DNA from: Halobellus limi | Lineage (GTDB): Archaea > Halobacteriota > Halobacteria > Halobacteriales > Haloferacaceae | Assembly (NCBI RefSeq): GCF_004799685.1 | Contig: NZ_CP031312.1 | Coordinates: forward strand, 1-64,000 | Direction of reading: 5' to 3' | Length of the DNA: 64,000 nt | Shown here: piece after piece, positions 10,295 to 19,070 of the stretch | Position numbering within the stretch: the first letter of the stretch is position 1 | How the letters are laid out: the number at the start of each line of letters is the position of its first letter | Position numbers and translations under genes: made by a program | Notes under the pieces: model-generated | Seen by the model: the letters and a program-made list of their open reading frames with translations, nothing else | Told to the model about the DNA's origin: nothing | Database searches by the model: none

Positions 10295-11439
10295 CACAAC
10301 ACCCCGCGGGCGGTCAGCCAGTACGACTGGTTGTACCCGAGCTTCGACCAGTGGATCAGCTTGGAGGGCGGCTTCGGCGTCGGCTCCGACTCGTAGTCGA
10401 AGGCGATGTAGGTCGCCTCGTCCTCGCCGCTCTCGATGAAGCAGACGGTCTTGCCGTCGTACTCGGTGGTGGGGCGCTGGCCGCGGACGACGCTCGCCAA
10501 CCGGTCCGCCAGCGAGGTGGCCGCGTAGTGGGCCGCACTCCCCGCCTTGCTCGTCGGGAGGTCGGCGATGTCGCCGAGAGCGTAGACGTCCTCGGCGTTC
10601 GTCGCCTCCAGCGTCGCCGGGTCGACGTCGACCCAGCCGTCGTCGCCGAGGCCGGCGTCCCGGACGACGTCGCTCCCCTCGTGCGGCGGGATCGACACCA
10701 GCAGGTCGTAGGACAGCTCCCGCCCCTCGACGGTGTGGAGCACCTGCTCGTCGGGATCGACCCGCTCGGGGTTGAAGAACGTCTCCACGTTGACGTCCCG
10801 TTCGTTCATCAGCGGGCCGGCCCACTCGGCGACCGACTGGATGCCGTGGGCGCGGTTGATCGGGTAGGTGTACGTGATCTCGATGTCCTCGCGCAGCCCC
10901 CGCTCGCGGAACCACGTGTCCGCCAGGAGCGGAAACTCGAGCGGCGCGACCGGGCACATGTGCGGCACGCCGATGACCGACAGCACGAGGTGGCCCTCGG
11001 TGAACTCCGCGAGCGCCTCGCGGAGCTCCTCGGTCGCCGCGGGCCCGTAGAAGTGGTGTCCCCCCTCGGCCAGCCCCGGGGTCTCCTCGGGCGTGACTTG
11101 CGCGCCCATCGCGAGTACGAGGTGATCGTACGCGAGGTCCGACCGGGCGCCGTCGAACGAGACCGTCTTCGCGTCGGTGTCGACGGCGCTCACCCGATCG
11201 ATCAGCAGTTCGACGCGCCGGTCGATCAGGTCCGCGAGCGGTCGCTTCGCGTCCGCGGGCGTCTTCTCTCCGAATGGCACGTACAGCCACGTCGGCTTGT
11301 AGACGTGCTCTTCGCCGTCGTTGATGAGGGTGACCTCGACGTCTCCCCCTTCGATCTCGTCGGCGACCTCGTCGGCGAGGGTGTTCGCCAGCACGGACCC
11401 CGCCGTCCCGCCGCCGACGACGACGACGCGTTCAGTCAT
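10294..11439 (-). CDS. sqr: Sulfide:quinone oxidoreductase-family flavoprotein (first copy)
   Basis: 381 residues. The FAD-binding start is VVVVGGGTAGSVLANTLADE (~5-24), and the second FAD motif is VYALGDIADLPTSKAGSAAH (~285-304). Redox cysteines sit at C162 (PHMCPVAPLEFP) and C333 (KTVCFIESG), matching the two-cysteine SQR arrangement. The PHMCP-type motif and the end GYNQSYWLTARGVL resemble archaeal SQRs. It overlaps the tusA stop by 8 nt and the following DUF1641 start by 4 nt, so all five genes of the set are almost certainly one transcript. The expected role is cytoplasmic-side sulfide oxidation with electrons going to quinone, and TusA taking up the sulfane sulfur. Confidence 0.88.
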   Translation of the reverse strand: MTERVVVVGGGTAGSVLANTLADEVADEIEGGDVEVTLINDGEEHVYKPTWLYVPFGEKTPADAKRPLADLIDRRVELLIDRVSAVDTDAKTVSFDGARSDLAYDHLVLAMGAQVTPEETPGLAEGGHHFYGPAATEELREALAEFTEGHLVLSVIGVPHMCPVAPLEFPLLADTWFRERGLREDIEITYTYPINRAHGIQSVAEWAGPLMNERDVNVETFFNPERVDPDEQVLHTVEGRELSYDLLVSIPPHEGSDVVRDAGLGDDGWVDVDPATLEATNAEDVYALGDIADLPTSKAGSAAHYAATSLADRLASVVRGQRPTTEYDGKTVCFIESGEDEATYIAFDYESEPTPKPPSKLIHWSKLGYNQSYWLTARGVL

Positions 11440-11677
11440 CGATCCGCACGTACAGGTCCCAGTGGTCGCCGCGATCGACCACGTCGACGAGTTCGTTTCC
11501 GGACTCGGAGGCCCACTCGGAGACGTCCGGCTCGGTCTCCTCGTTCGAGCTCTGAAGCCGGATCACTGTCCCCGGGTCGACGTCTTTCGCCTTGCCGACC
11601 AAGTCCATCATTGGACCGGGACAGGACGATCCGATCGCGTTCACCGTCACGTCAGCTTCGAGTCGTGTATCGCTCAT
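11432..11677 (-). CDS. tusA: TusA-family sulfur-carrier protein
   Basis: 81 residues with the TusA signature SSCPGPMMDLVGKAK; the persulfide-carrying Cys is C19. TusA proteins accept sulfane sulfur as a Cys-persulfide and hand it on. As the first gene of an SQR operon it most likely takes the product of sulfide oxidation rather than serving tRNA thiolation. The C-terminus is acidic, as usual in halophiles. The overlap with sqr (8 nt) supports tight co-expression. Only a weak TATA-like element is visible 21-30 nt upstream (CATTAGGATC on the minus strand). Confidence 0.88.
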   Translation of the reverse strand: MSDTRLEADVTVNAIGSSCPGPMMDLVGKAKDVDPGTVIRLQSSNEETEPDVSEWASESGNELVDVVDRGDHWDLYVRIDD

Positions 11678-11780
11678 TCAATATCGCCCCGTGGTAGATC
11701 CTAATGATCGATGGGCATATGCGTTGAGTTGTCACACGACAACTGTCGTCGGAATCGCGCTGTCAGCGGGGTATGGCCGG

Positions 11781-11966
11781 TCAGCCCTTCCCGACGGACT
11801 CCCAGTTCCTGTATAAGGCTACGCCGAACGCGAGGACGATCCCGCCAACGGCGAGTTGCCGACCGACCGTACCGATCTCTCCGGCGATGCCAGCGATAAC
11901 GGCGCGGGCCGCCATCACGAGCGTAACGACCGCGACGAGCGACAAGACGGCGTGACGCGTTTCCAT
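11781..11966 (-). CDS. Small two-helix membrane protein
   Basis: 61 residues starting METRHAVLSLVAVVTLVMAA. Two hydrophobic helices, about 5-25 and 36-53, are joined by a short GEIGTVGRQ loop, with a basic end (YRNWESVGKG). No family recognised. An alternative upstream start would add seven basic residues. Its codon use fits its neighbours, so I take it as real. It lies alone between the SQR operon and the UspA genes. Confidence 0.55.
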   Translation of the reverse strand: METRHAVLSLVAVVTLVMAARAVIAGIAGEIGTVGRQLAVGGIVLAFGVALYRNWESVGKG

Positions 11967-12091
11967 ACGCGACCGTAGGGGCCTCACGTCCCAAAAGGAT
12001 CAGTTGGCACAGGACAACACCTCTCGGATCTCCACACCGCAGACGGCCCTGTGAAAGCGAGTGCGGTGGTTCATCGAAAGAGGCCCGGAAC

Positions 12092-12238
12092 GACGTCGAT
12101 GCGAACGAGTTCATCTTCGCGATCCTCGGCACGACCGGGAGAGACCGATATCTGAGAGGTGAGAGAAGTGCGAAGATCGCTCGAACGTCTTCAGTTCCGG
12201 TGATGGGAGTTCGAGAACCGAGATCGAGCGGTAGGTGA
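12092..12238 (+). pseudogene. UspA-domain C-terminal remnant
   Basis: The frame reads NDVDANEFIFAILGTTGRD, then RYLRGERSAKIARTSSVPVM and GVREP, and stops at 12238. This is the end of a universal stress domain: the G-T-T-G-R-D-R-Y-L-R-G run matches the nucleotide-binding G-2x-G-9x-G region, and SSVPVM is the terminal beta strand. The first ~90 residues of the domain are missing and no start codon is available. It sits just upstream of an intact tandem UspA gene, so it is probably a deletion relic of a neighbouring paralogue. Confidence 0.6.
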
Positions 12239-12303
12239 ACCACCGCCACGGGAGGCGGTAACAAGCCACTTGAGAGTGATGCCCGTAGGTACGCACAGGA
12301 CAC

Positions 12304-13173
12304 ATGTACGACGACATTCTGCTCCCGTTCGACGGAAGCGATGGGGCTGCGGAGGCATTGCATCACGCGGCCGAGATCGCACACTGGGCCGACGCCACGA
12401 TCCACGTGCTGTTCGTCGCGGACACGACGCGCGACAGTGTCACGGTCGTCGAGACCCGGGTCGTCGACGCCCTCGTTCAGGAGGGCGAGGACACCGCCGA
12501 GGAAGCAGAGAAGACACTGAACACGCTCGGTGTCGACCACGGCTCCGACGTCGTCCAGGGGAATCCAGCGCCGACGATCGTCGAGTACGCCGAGCGATAC
12601 GAGTACGATTTGATCGTGATGCCGACCCACGGTCGGGAGGGGATGTCACGGTATCTCATCGGAAGCGTCACGGAGAAGGTCGTCCGACTCTCTCCGGTCC
12701 CCGTTCTGACGGCGCGGATGCGGGCCGACGAACGACTGGTGTTCCCCTACGAGAACATCCTCATACCGACCGACGGGAGTGCGGGTGCGGCCCACGCTGC
12801 CGAGTACGGTCTCGCACTCGCGGCGGCCCTCGATGCGACTGTTCACGTGCTGTCTGTCGTCGACGAGACGTCGCTGGGTCCGGACGTTCGCTCGACTATT
12901 TCGGGGCGTGAGCGCGAACAGGCAGCGACCGATGCGGTGGACGACGTCGCGTCCGAGGCGGAGACACGCGGCGTCTCGAACGCTGTCCGACACGTCGAGC
13001 ATGGCTCCCCGATCGAGGTACTCCTCGACACCGTCGAATCGAACGGTATCCACGCCGTCGTGATGGGAACGACCGGGCGGCGCGGAAGTGACCGAATACT
13101 CCTCGGGAGCGTCGCCGAGAAGACCGTTCGCTCTGCGCCGGTTCCCGTTATCACGGTCGGAGGCGGGGAGTAG
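12304..13173 (+). CDS. Tandem universal stress protein (two UspA domains)
   Basis: 289 residues, cytoplasmic. Domain 1 (~1-140) starts MYDDILLPFDGSDGAAEAL and ends with MPTHGREGMSRYLIGSVTE and SPVPVLTA. Domain 2 (~148-289) starts ENILIPTDGSAGAAHAAEY and ends MGTTGRRGSDRILLGSVAE and APVPVITVGG. Both keep the G-2x-G-9x-G(S) loop of ATP-binding UspA proteins, so both are expected to bind nucleotide. Domain 1 is more acidic. UspA proteins respond to stress or energy state; the specific role is unknown. Fragments of two further UspA genes lie nearby (12092-12238 and 17465-17570), which suggests a local family that has expanded and partly decayed. Confidence 0.9.
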   Translation: MYDDILLPFDGSDGAAEALHHAAEIAHWADATIHVLFVADTTRDSVTVVETRVVDALVQEGEDTAEEAEKTLNTLGVDHGSDVVQGNPAPTIVEYAERYEYDLIVMPTHGREGMSRYLIGSVTEKVVRLSPVPVLTARMRADERLVFPYENILIPTDGSAGAAHAAEYGLALAAALDATVHVLSVVDETSLGPDVRSTISGREREQAATDAVDDVASEAETRGVSNAVRHVEHGSPIEVLLDTVESNGIHAVVMGTTGRRGSDRILLGSVAEKTVRSAPVPVITVGGGE

Positions 13174-13212
13174 CGGCTCTGTGAGGTGACTCGCGGCCAT
13201 CGAACTTCCTTG

Positions 13213-13221
13213 CTTATTTAT
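13213..13221 (+). promoter_or_regulatory. TATA element for the CNNM/CorC-type gene
   Basis: CTTATTTAT, 26-34 nt upstream of the ATG at 13247; fits a leaderless haloarchaeal transcript. Confidence 0.5.
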
Positions 13222-13246
13222 TGCGAGCGTTCGGTAGTGGGCCTTG

Positions 13247-14311
13247 ATGACCCCGCTCGAACTCAGCCTTCGCCTGATCGCTGGTCTCGCTCTCATCTTG
13301 ACCAACGGCTTTTTCGTCGCTATCGAGTTCGCACTGACGCGCGCTCGGCAGTTCAGCGAACAGGAGTTCATCGACGGGAACCCCGCCCTCGAACGGGCGT
13401 GGGAGATGACACAGAACCTGGAGATCTATCTGACGACCTGCCAGGTCGGGATCACGGCGTCGAGTATCGCGGTCGGGATCGTCGCAGAGCCCGCACTGGC
13501 GGCGTTGTTCGAGCCGTATTTCGCCACCACGCCGCTCGCGTCCATCGGGGCGGGTGCGATAATCGCATTCGGGATCATCAATCTCTTGCACCTCACCCAC
13601 GGGGAACAGACACCGACCTACCTCGGCGTCGAGCGCTCTCGGATGGTGTGTCGGTACGGGGCGACGCCGCTGTACTGGTTCAACTGGCTCATCTCCCCGC
13701 TCATCACGCTCGGCGACTGGATCGCCAAGGCCACGCTCAAGCTGTTCGGCATCGAGATGACCGGGGCGTGGCTGGAAACCGAAGAGGAGGTCCTCGAATC
13801 ACGGGCCCAACTCCGCAATCGGCTGCACTCGCTTCTCGAGGAGGGCGAACTCCCGGAGGAGCGGCGCGACGAAGTCCTCGGCGCACTCGATATCGACGAG
13901 CTCTCGGTCAGCGAGATTATGGTTCCGGCGGACGACATCGTCGCGCTCTCGACCACGCTCTCGGTCGACGAGAACTTCGATCGCATCCGCCACACGCCGC
14001 ACACCCGATTCCCGCTGGTGGGCGAGGGGCTGACGGACTTCCACGGGATCGTGTACGCCCCGTCGATCATCGACCACTACGAGGACCTCGTGGACGGCAA
14101 CGTCACCTTCACCGAGATCGCGGCCCCCTCGATGACACTCGCGGCGGAGACGAACGTCAGCAACGCGTTCGATCAGTTCCAGGCCGAGGATCAGGAACTC
14201 GCGCTCGTCCTCGAAAACGGCGAAGTCGTGGGGCTCCTCACGGCGACGGACACCCTCGAAGCGGTGATGGGTGAACTCGAGGATCCGCTCGACCAGCAGG
14301 CGTCAACGTGA
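13247..14311 (+). CDS. CNNM/CorC-type membrane protein (DUF21 plus CBS pair)
   Basis: 354 residues, membrane protein of the HCC/CNNM family (related to MpfA/YhdP), linked to Mg2+ or other divalent-cation efflux. The DUF21 membrane domain (~1-190) has TNGFFVAIEFALTRAR (~18-33), TCQVGITASSIAVGIVAEPA (~65-84) and helices to ~170. The linker DELSVSEIMVPADDIVALS (~222-240) is the usual entry to the CBS pair (~225-345). I see no CorC_HlyC transporter-associated domain after the CBS pair, so this is a short version. A TTG one codon earlier could also start translation. The neighbouring P-type cation ATPase is consistent with ion homeostasis but is convergent, not in an operon. Confidence 0.82.
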   Translation: MTPLELSLRLIAGLALILTNGFFVAIEFALTRARQFSEQEFIDGNPALERAWEMTQNLEIYLTTCQVGITASSIAVGIVAEPALAALFEPYFATTPLASIGAGAIIAFGIINLLHLTHGEQTPTYLGVERSRMVCRYGATPLYWFNWLISPLITLGDWIAKATLKLFGIEMTGAWLETEEEVLESRAQLRNRLHSLLEEGELPEERRDEVLGALDIDELSVSEIMVPADDIVALSTTLSVDENFDRIRHTPHTRFPLVGEGLTDFHGIVYAPSIIDHYEDLVDGNVTFTEIAAPSMTLAAETNVSNAFDQFQAEDQELALVLENGEVVGLLTATDTLEAVMGELEDPLDQQAST

Positions 14312-14513
14312 CTCGGTCATCCCTCCGATCGAGCGACGACTCGGTGCCCCCCGATCGGCCTGCACAGCCTCGGTTCGGGGCGAAAACGGACAGGGAAGGA
14401 CCCGTTGACGGCCGAACGCGGTGCGTATCCGGGTGATCCGCAGGCGGAAGACGGAGCGATCGGCGGCGACCCCGAAATCGGATACCGACCCGGCGCCGTC
14501 CTCGCGGGTGCGG

Positions 14514-17252
14514 CTACTCCGACGTCCGAGATTCGAACAGTCGGCTATTCAGCGCGGACAGGGCCACGTTGAGGAGGAGGAACACGACGAACCCGACGGC
14601 GATCCATCCCCACTCGACGAGGGTGAGGGGAACGACCTGGAAGAAGTCGTGAAGCGGTGTGTACAGGACCGCGAGCTGGACGAGGAGTGACGCGCCGATC
14701 GCACCGACGAGCCATAGATTCGAGCGGAGCGTCTGGTCGTACCGAGAGCGGATGACCTGAATTCGGATCAGCTCGACGACCACGATGAACGTGAACAGGA
14801 GCGACTGCGCGCGGAGAAGCGACCCCGTGCGGTCGAGCGCGTAAAAAAAGATACCCAGGCCCGTCACCGCTAACAGAACCGCGATCGTCAGTATCGACAC
14901 GAGCACGCGCGTGTTTATCACCCCTTCGTCGGTGGGTCGCGGGGGCCGGTCCATGAGCCCGTCCGCGTGTGGGTCTGCCCCCAACGCGAGGGCGGGAAGC
15001 GTGTCCGCGACGAGGTTGATCCAGAGGATCAGGACCGGTGTCAAGATCAACGCTTGCGACGTCCCCGAGAACTGTTCGGGGAGGAGCAAACTCCCGAGTA
15101 ACACGCCGAGGAACACCACCAGTACCTCGCCGGTGTTGGTCGAGACGAGGTAGTTGACGAACTTGCGGACGTTCTCGAAGATGCCCCGTCCCTCTTCGAT
15201 GGCGTCGCGAATCGTCGCGAAGTTGTCGTCCTGCAGAATCATATCAGACGCCTGCCGAGCGACGTCGGTGCCGCGCTGTCCCATCGCCACCCCGACGTCG
15301 GCCTGCGTGAGCGCCGGGGCGTCGTTGACGCCGTCGCCGGTCATCACCACGTTGTGTCCGTTGCCTTGGAGCGCGTGCAGAATGCGGACCTTGTGATCCG
15401 GTTCGACCCGGGCGAACACGTCCACGTCTTCGATAGTTCGCCCCAGTTCCTCGTCGGACTGTTCGGTGACGTCACCGCCCGTGAGGGCGCCATCGGAGTC
15501 GAGCCCGATTTGCTCGCCGACGGCTCGAGCGGTCGCGAGGTTGTCGCCGGTCGCCAACACCGTTCGAACGCCGGCCGATCGACAGTCGGCGATCGCGTCC
15601 TCGACTCCCTCCCGGGGTGGATCGAGCATCCCTTGTAAGCCGAGAAACACCATCCCGTCCTCGATTCGCTCCGGGTCGGCCGAGGGGTCACCGACGGGCT
15701 TCGACGCGAATCCCAGCACCCGAAGCGCGTCGGTCGCGAACGACTGCGTTCGGTCGAGGATCTCCTGTCGCTTTTCGTCGGTGAGTTCGGACACGTCGCC
15801 ACCTTCGAGGACGGCGTCGCACCGTTCCAGGACGGTTTCGGGCGCCCCCTTCATATACGCCGTCGGCTCTTCGCCTCCGACGATGACGGTCATCCGCTTT
15901 CGCTCCGAGGAGAACTGGATCTCCCGGATCCGCTCTTCGGACGGGTGAACACCCGCGTCGTCCGCCACCCGCCTGAGGGCGACTTCGGTCGGCTCACCGC
16001 GATACTCGCCGTCGTCCGTTCGGTCCACGTTGTTGCAGAGGGTCCCACACCGCAACAGCGGGGCGACTTCCGAACGACGCTCTCGATCGCCGTCAGCAGC
16101 AACCCGCTGGCTGTCAACCCCGTCAGGCGCCGATTCCGCGTTCGATTCAGACAGGTCGACGACGGTGCCGGAGGCGTAGAGCCGCGTCACCGTCATACGG
16201 TTTTCCGTCACCGTGCCCGTCTTGTCGGTGACGATAACGTCGACCGAACCGAGGCTCTCTACGACCGGGAGTCGTCTGACCAGCGCATTCCGATCGACCA
16301 TCTCTCGTGCGCCCAGTGCCAGCGTGAACGTCACGACCGCAGGGAGCCCCTCCGGAACGCCCGCGACGGCGAGGGTGATGCCAACGAGGAGAATCGCGGT
16401 CGGTTCTGTCGCCGTGAACAGGAACTGGACAGCGACGACCAAGAGGATCAACGACACGACGAGACCCCCTATTTGCTTGCCGAGGTGTTCGACTTCGGCC
16501 TGGAACGGCGTCTGTCTGTCGTCAGCCTCGTCCAACTGGGTGGCGATACCCCCGACCTCCGTCTCCATACCGGTCTCGACGACGACCGCCCTGCCTCGAC
16601 CCCTCACGGCGGTCGTATTCTTGTAGACCATGTTGCTGCGCTCGGCAAGCGGCGTGTCTTCGGCGACGCGCCCGGTCGTCTTCTCGACGGGCGTGCTCTC
16701 TCCGGTGAGCGGAGACTCGTTCGTCCGCAACTCCTCGGCGTCGAGTACTCTGGCGTCGGCCGGAATCGCGTCCCCCTGTTCGAAATAAATGACGTCTCCC
16801 GGGACGAGTCGCTCCGCGTCGATCGAGCGTTTCTCACCGTCACGCAGGACGATCGCCTCCGGAGTTGCGAGTTCACGAAGCGCTTCGATGGACCGGCTGG
16901 CCTGGTAATCCTGAACGAATCCGAACACGCTGTTGGCGGCGATGATGAGGACGATGAACACCGCCTCCGTGTAACTCGGCTCCCCGCCCGGAATGAATCC
17001 GGTGCCGAGTGACAGAAGCGCCGCCACGGCGAGAAGATAGATCAGCGGGTTACGGAACTGAGAGCGGAGCAGATCGAGGACCGACGTCCGTTCGGCCTCG
17101 CGGATGTCGTTCGTCCCGTACTCGGATAGCCTGCGGTCTGCCTCGTCGGACGAGAGCCCCTCCTCGTCGGTCGCCAACGCCGAGAAGATCTCGTCTGCCG
17201 GTGTCGTATACCAGGATTCCGCGTGGGTCGTGTCAGCGCTGGGGGGAGTCAT
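14514..17252 (-). CDS. P2-type cation-transporting ATPase
   Basis: 912-residue P-type ATPase. N-terminal cation-ATPase domain ~10-75, actuator loop TGES (183-186), PEGLP in helix M4 (300-304), phosphorylated Asp in DKTGT (D343), a KGAPE nucleotide-binding motif (~475), and TGDGVNDAPALTQADVG in the hinge (~635). The C-terminal helices include ILWINLVADTLPALALG (~745), the M6 region that carries ion ligands. Calcium pumps usually have N-x-x-TD there, while here it reads N-LVAD, so the ion (Ca2+, Mn2+, Na+ or other) is open. Located in the cytoplasmic membrane. It appears monocistronic. A TTTAAA ~72-77 nt upstream (17324-17329, read on the minus strand) may be part of its promoter. Confidence 0.9.
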   Translation of the reverse strand: MTPPSADTTHAESWYTTPADEIFSALATDEEGLSSDEADRRLSEYGTNDIREAERTSVLDLLRSQFRNPLIYLLAVAALLSLGTGFIPGGEPSYTEAVFIVLIIAANSVFGFVQDYQASRSIEALRELATPEAIVLRDGEKRSIDAERLVPGDVIYFEQGDAIPADARVLDAEELRTNESPLTGESTPVEKTTGRVAEDTPLAERSNMVYKNTTAVRGRGRAVVVETGMETEVGGIATQLDEADDRQTPFQAEVEHLGKQIGGLVVSLILLVVAVQFLFTATEPTAILLVGITLAVAGVPEGLPAVVTFTLALGAREMVDRNALVRRLPVVESLGSVDVIVTDKTGTVTENRMTVTRLYASGTVVDLSESNAESAPDGVDSQRVAADGDRERRSEVAPLLRCGTLCNNVDRTDDGEYRGEPTEVALRRVADDAGVHPSEERIREIQFSSERKRMTVIVGGEEPTAYMKGAPETVLERCDAVLEGGDVSELTDEKRQEILDRTQSFATDALRVLGFASKPVGDPSADPERIEDGMVFLGLQGMLDPPREGVEDAIADCRSAGVRTVLATGDNLATARAVGEQIGLDSDGALTGGDVTEQSDEELGRTIEDVDVFARVEPDHKVRILHALQGNGHNVVMTGDGVNDAPALTQADVGVAMGQRGTDVARQASDMILQDDNFATIRDAIEEGRGIFENVRKFVNYLVSTNTGEVLVVFLGVLLGSLLLPEQFSGTSQALILTPVLILWINLVADTLPALALGADPHADGLMDRPPRPTDEGVINTRVLVSILTIAVLLAVTGLGIFFYALDRTGSLLRAQSLLFTFIVVVELIRIQVIRSRYDQTLRSNLWLVGAIGASLLVQLAVLYTPLHDFFQVVPLTLVEWGWIAVGFVVFLLLNVALSALNSRLFESRTSE

Positions 17253-17464
17253 ACTGTCGAGAGGCTACAATCGGCACGGGCGTTCGAACGCCTGCTGGGG
17301 ACGCCGCACGCGGTCCGGTTCTATCTTTAAATTCGTACAGCTCTCCGCTCTCGGATATTACGGGTGATGTGAAAACACAGTCCGGGTATTCATAAACGTC
17401 CCGACGACCCTCCGTTTTCTCAGTGCGTTTCTCCAGTGCCGGGGGCGGACGCTGGGCCCGCCAA

Positions 17465-17570
17465 TACTGGAACAGTGACGTCCGGACGAGATGCGCAGTG
17501 ACGCTTCCCGGCACGTATCGGTCAAAGCCCGCTGGCCCGCGGGCGCCGACGACGATACAGAAGTAGAGAC
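17465..17570 (-). pseudogene. UspA-domain remnant
   Basis: Read on the minus strand: THGLYFCIVVGARGPAGFDR then YVPGSVTAHLVRTS. The G-A-R-G-x-x-G-x-D-R-Y-x-x-G-S-V-T pattern is the nucleotide loop of a UspA domain. Nothing before it on the minus strand resembles the rest of the domain: that DNA is instead the 76-bp palindrome at 17592-17667. The fragment may be the edge of an insertion or deletion. Confidence 0.5.
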
Positions 17571-17591
17571 CGTGCGTTTCGATCCACAATA

Positions 17592-17667
17592 GTAGCGTTT
17601 GCAAGTCTTCACTCACTCGATCGCACGCTGTCGTGCGATCGGCTGAGCAATCGGTTGCAAACGCTAC
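17592..17667. repeat. 76-bp two-tier palindrome
   Basis: Outer arms GTAGCGTTTGCAA (17592-17604) and TTGCAAACGCTAC (17655-17667) are perfect 13-bp inverted repeats. Inner arms CGATCGCACG (618-627 of this kb) and CGTGCGATCG (632-641) are perfect 10-bp inverted repeats around CTGT. Both pairs share the same centre (17629.5). The middle stretches pair partly through CTCA/TGAG. It is unrelated in sequence to the three 81-83 bp repeats. It may be a MITE-like element, or the joined ends of a lost insertion. Confidence 0.8.
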
Positions 17668-17859
17668 GATAGCTTGTGCATCGCTTCGTGAGCACTGTCG
17701 GGACGAGAGTCGAAATACGTGCCGGGAAGAACAGGGCGGTACGATTCGCTCGTGCTCTGTGCCAGGGTACCGGACTCTATCCGGCCATACTATCAGTTTC
17801 GAATACTGTTTTTGAAATTGATTAATTTGGCATCGAACGGTTCCATTCACCTGTTCACA

Positions 17860-18240
17860 ATCGGGGAGGAGAAGGCCGGTCTACAGTCCACCGGGGACAG
17901 GAACTCGGATCACGTCGCGGCCGACCAAACCGCGATCTAGATCGGCTATCACGGTACTGGCTGTACGCTACTGCCGACACTGACACTAACGAATACGTGC
18001 ACACAAAGCCCGGAACGGTACGAGACCTCGGTCTCTCCGAAATTTCTTTCGTTGAACCACGCGAGAAACACGACTCGAAGACGCACTGTTTCTCGTCGAT
18101 GACGCGCAGTGGCATCAGGAAACACTCCGTCCTCACGGCCTCCGATTTCAGCAGAAGACAACAGGAATCGGGATGCTGTCGAGTATATCTATGAAAATAT
18201 AAAACAACGGAAGAGACAATTTCCGGTTACTTCCGAAACG
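17860..18240 (+). mobile_element. Remnant of an IS6-like (ISH-type) transposase
   Basis: Pieces in more than one frame match the C-terminal half of haloarchaeal IS6-type DDE transposases. ATADTDTNEYVHTKPGTVRD (~17970-18030) covers the region after the second Asp. EKHDSKTHCFS, and in another frame ALFLVDDAQWHQETLRPHGL (~18085-18140), covers the next part. NRDAVEYIYENIKQRKRQF (~18165-18222) is the helix with the catalytic Glu. There are at least two frameshifts, the N-terminal helix-turn-helix is missing, and no terminal repeats are visible. It is a dead fragment between the P-type ATPase and the F420 oxidoreductase gene. Confidence 0.6.
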
Positions 18241-18368
18241 GCGATCCGGGGACAGCCGAAACGTAGGCGCTCGCAGGAGCAACGTGTCAAAACCAGCCGG
18301 CGGGTTGAGCGATGTCGCTACACGAAGAAGTCGACGGACGATGGCACAGCCGTGCAACTACGCCGGAG

Positions 18369-19040
18369 TCACGTAAACCGGACGCCGACGTCGTGCATCC
18401 CGTCGTTTTTCACCGCGAGATTGATCAGGAGCGGCGTGATCGATTCGACCTCGACGGCGTTCGAAATCGGCCCCGCGTAGACGGCCCGAAGCCCCTCGAC
18501 GTCCGCTATCACCGCTGCGACCGTTTCGGCCGCCGCCTCGTCGTCGGCGACGATCGCGGCGTCGAGACCTAACTCGGTATCGAGTGCTGCGAGCCGTTTT
18601 GCGGGGAGGTTGTGAAACGTCCCCACCACCGGAACGTTCGCGGGGACGGCCTCCGCGGCGGCCGCCGTGATGCTTTTTTCGGCCTCCGCTCTCTCGTAGT
18701 GAAACCCGTCGTCGTCGCGGGACATCTTCACGGCCGGACTGACCACGATCGTCTCCTCGTCCAACGCCCCGCTCACCGCCTCGATCGTGTCGACGACGTG
18801 TTCCGGGGGCACCGCGAGCACGACGATATCGGCGCCCTCCGTCGCCGCTCGGTTAGAGTCGCCTTCGACCGTCGCGCTCTCTGCGAATCCGCCGATTCGT
18901 TCGAGATAGTCCTCGGCGCACCGACGCGCTTTTCCTGGATCTCGTGACCCGATGACGAGTTCGTGATCCGTGTCTCGACCCAGACGCAAGGCGAGTCCCT
19001 CACCGACGTCTCCAGTACCGCCTAAGAGTGCAATCCGCAT
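18369..19040 (-). CDS. npdG: F420H2:NADP+ oxidoreductase
   Basis: 223 residues, cytoplasmic. The start MRIALLGGTGDVGEGLALRL has the NADP-binding Rossmann motif G-G-T-G-D-x-G-x-G. IGSRDPGKARRCAEDY (~31-46) holds the Ser-Arg that binds the 2'-phosphate of NADP. VLAVPPEHVVDT (~75) and VVGTFHNLPAKRL (~140-152) are typical of the family, and the C-terminal AVYAGPISNAVEVESITPLL resembles the F420 end. It moves hydride between NADPH and F420. It is divergent from the methylene-pterin reductase gene, which needs F420H2, so the pair makes a short redox route from NADPH to the C1 pool. Confidence 0.9.
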   Translation of the reverse strand: MRIALLGGTGDVGEGLALRLGRDTDHELVIGSRDPGKARRCAEDYLERIGGFAESATVEGDSNRAATEGADIVVLAVPPEHVVDTIEAVSGALDEETIVVSPAVKMSRDDDGFHYERAEAEKSITAAAAEAVPANVPVVGTFHNLPAKRLAALDTELGLDAAIVADDEAAAETVAAVIADVEGLRAVYAGPISNAVEVESITPLLINLAVKNDGMHDVGVRFT

Positions 19041-19060
19041 ATCCGTGCCTTCCCATATCC

Positions 19061-19070
19061 CAAAATAAAT
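19061..19070 (-). promoter_or_regulatory. TATA element for npdG
   Basis: ATTTATTTTG on the minus strand, 21-30 nt before the ATG at 19040; fits a leaderless transcript. Confidence 0.5.

Noticed and set aside
12304-13173. Reading the tandem UspA as a fusion caused by a recent frameshift or deletion
   Set aside because: Both domains are complete with intact nucleotide loops and a proper linker, which is a common natural arrangement.
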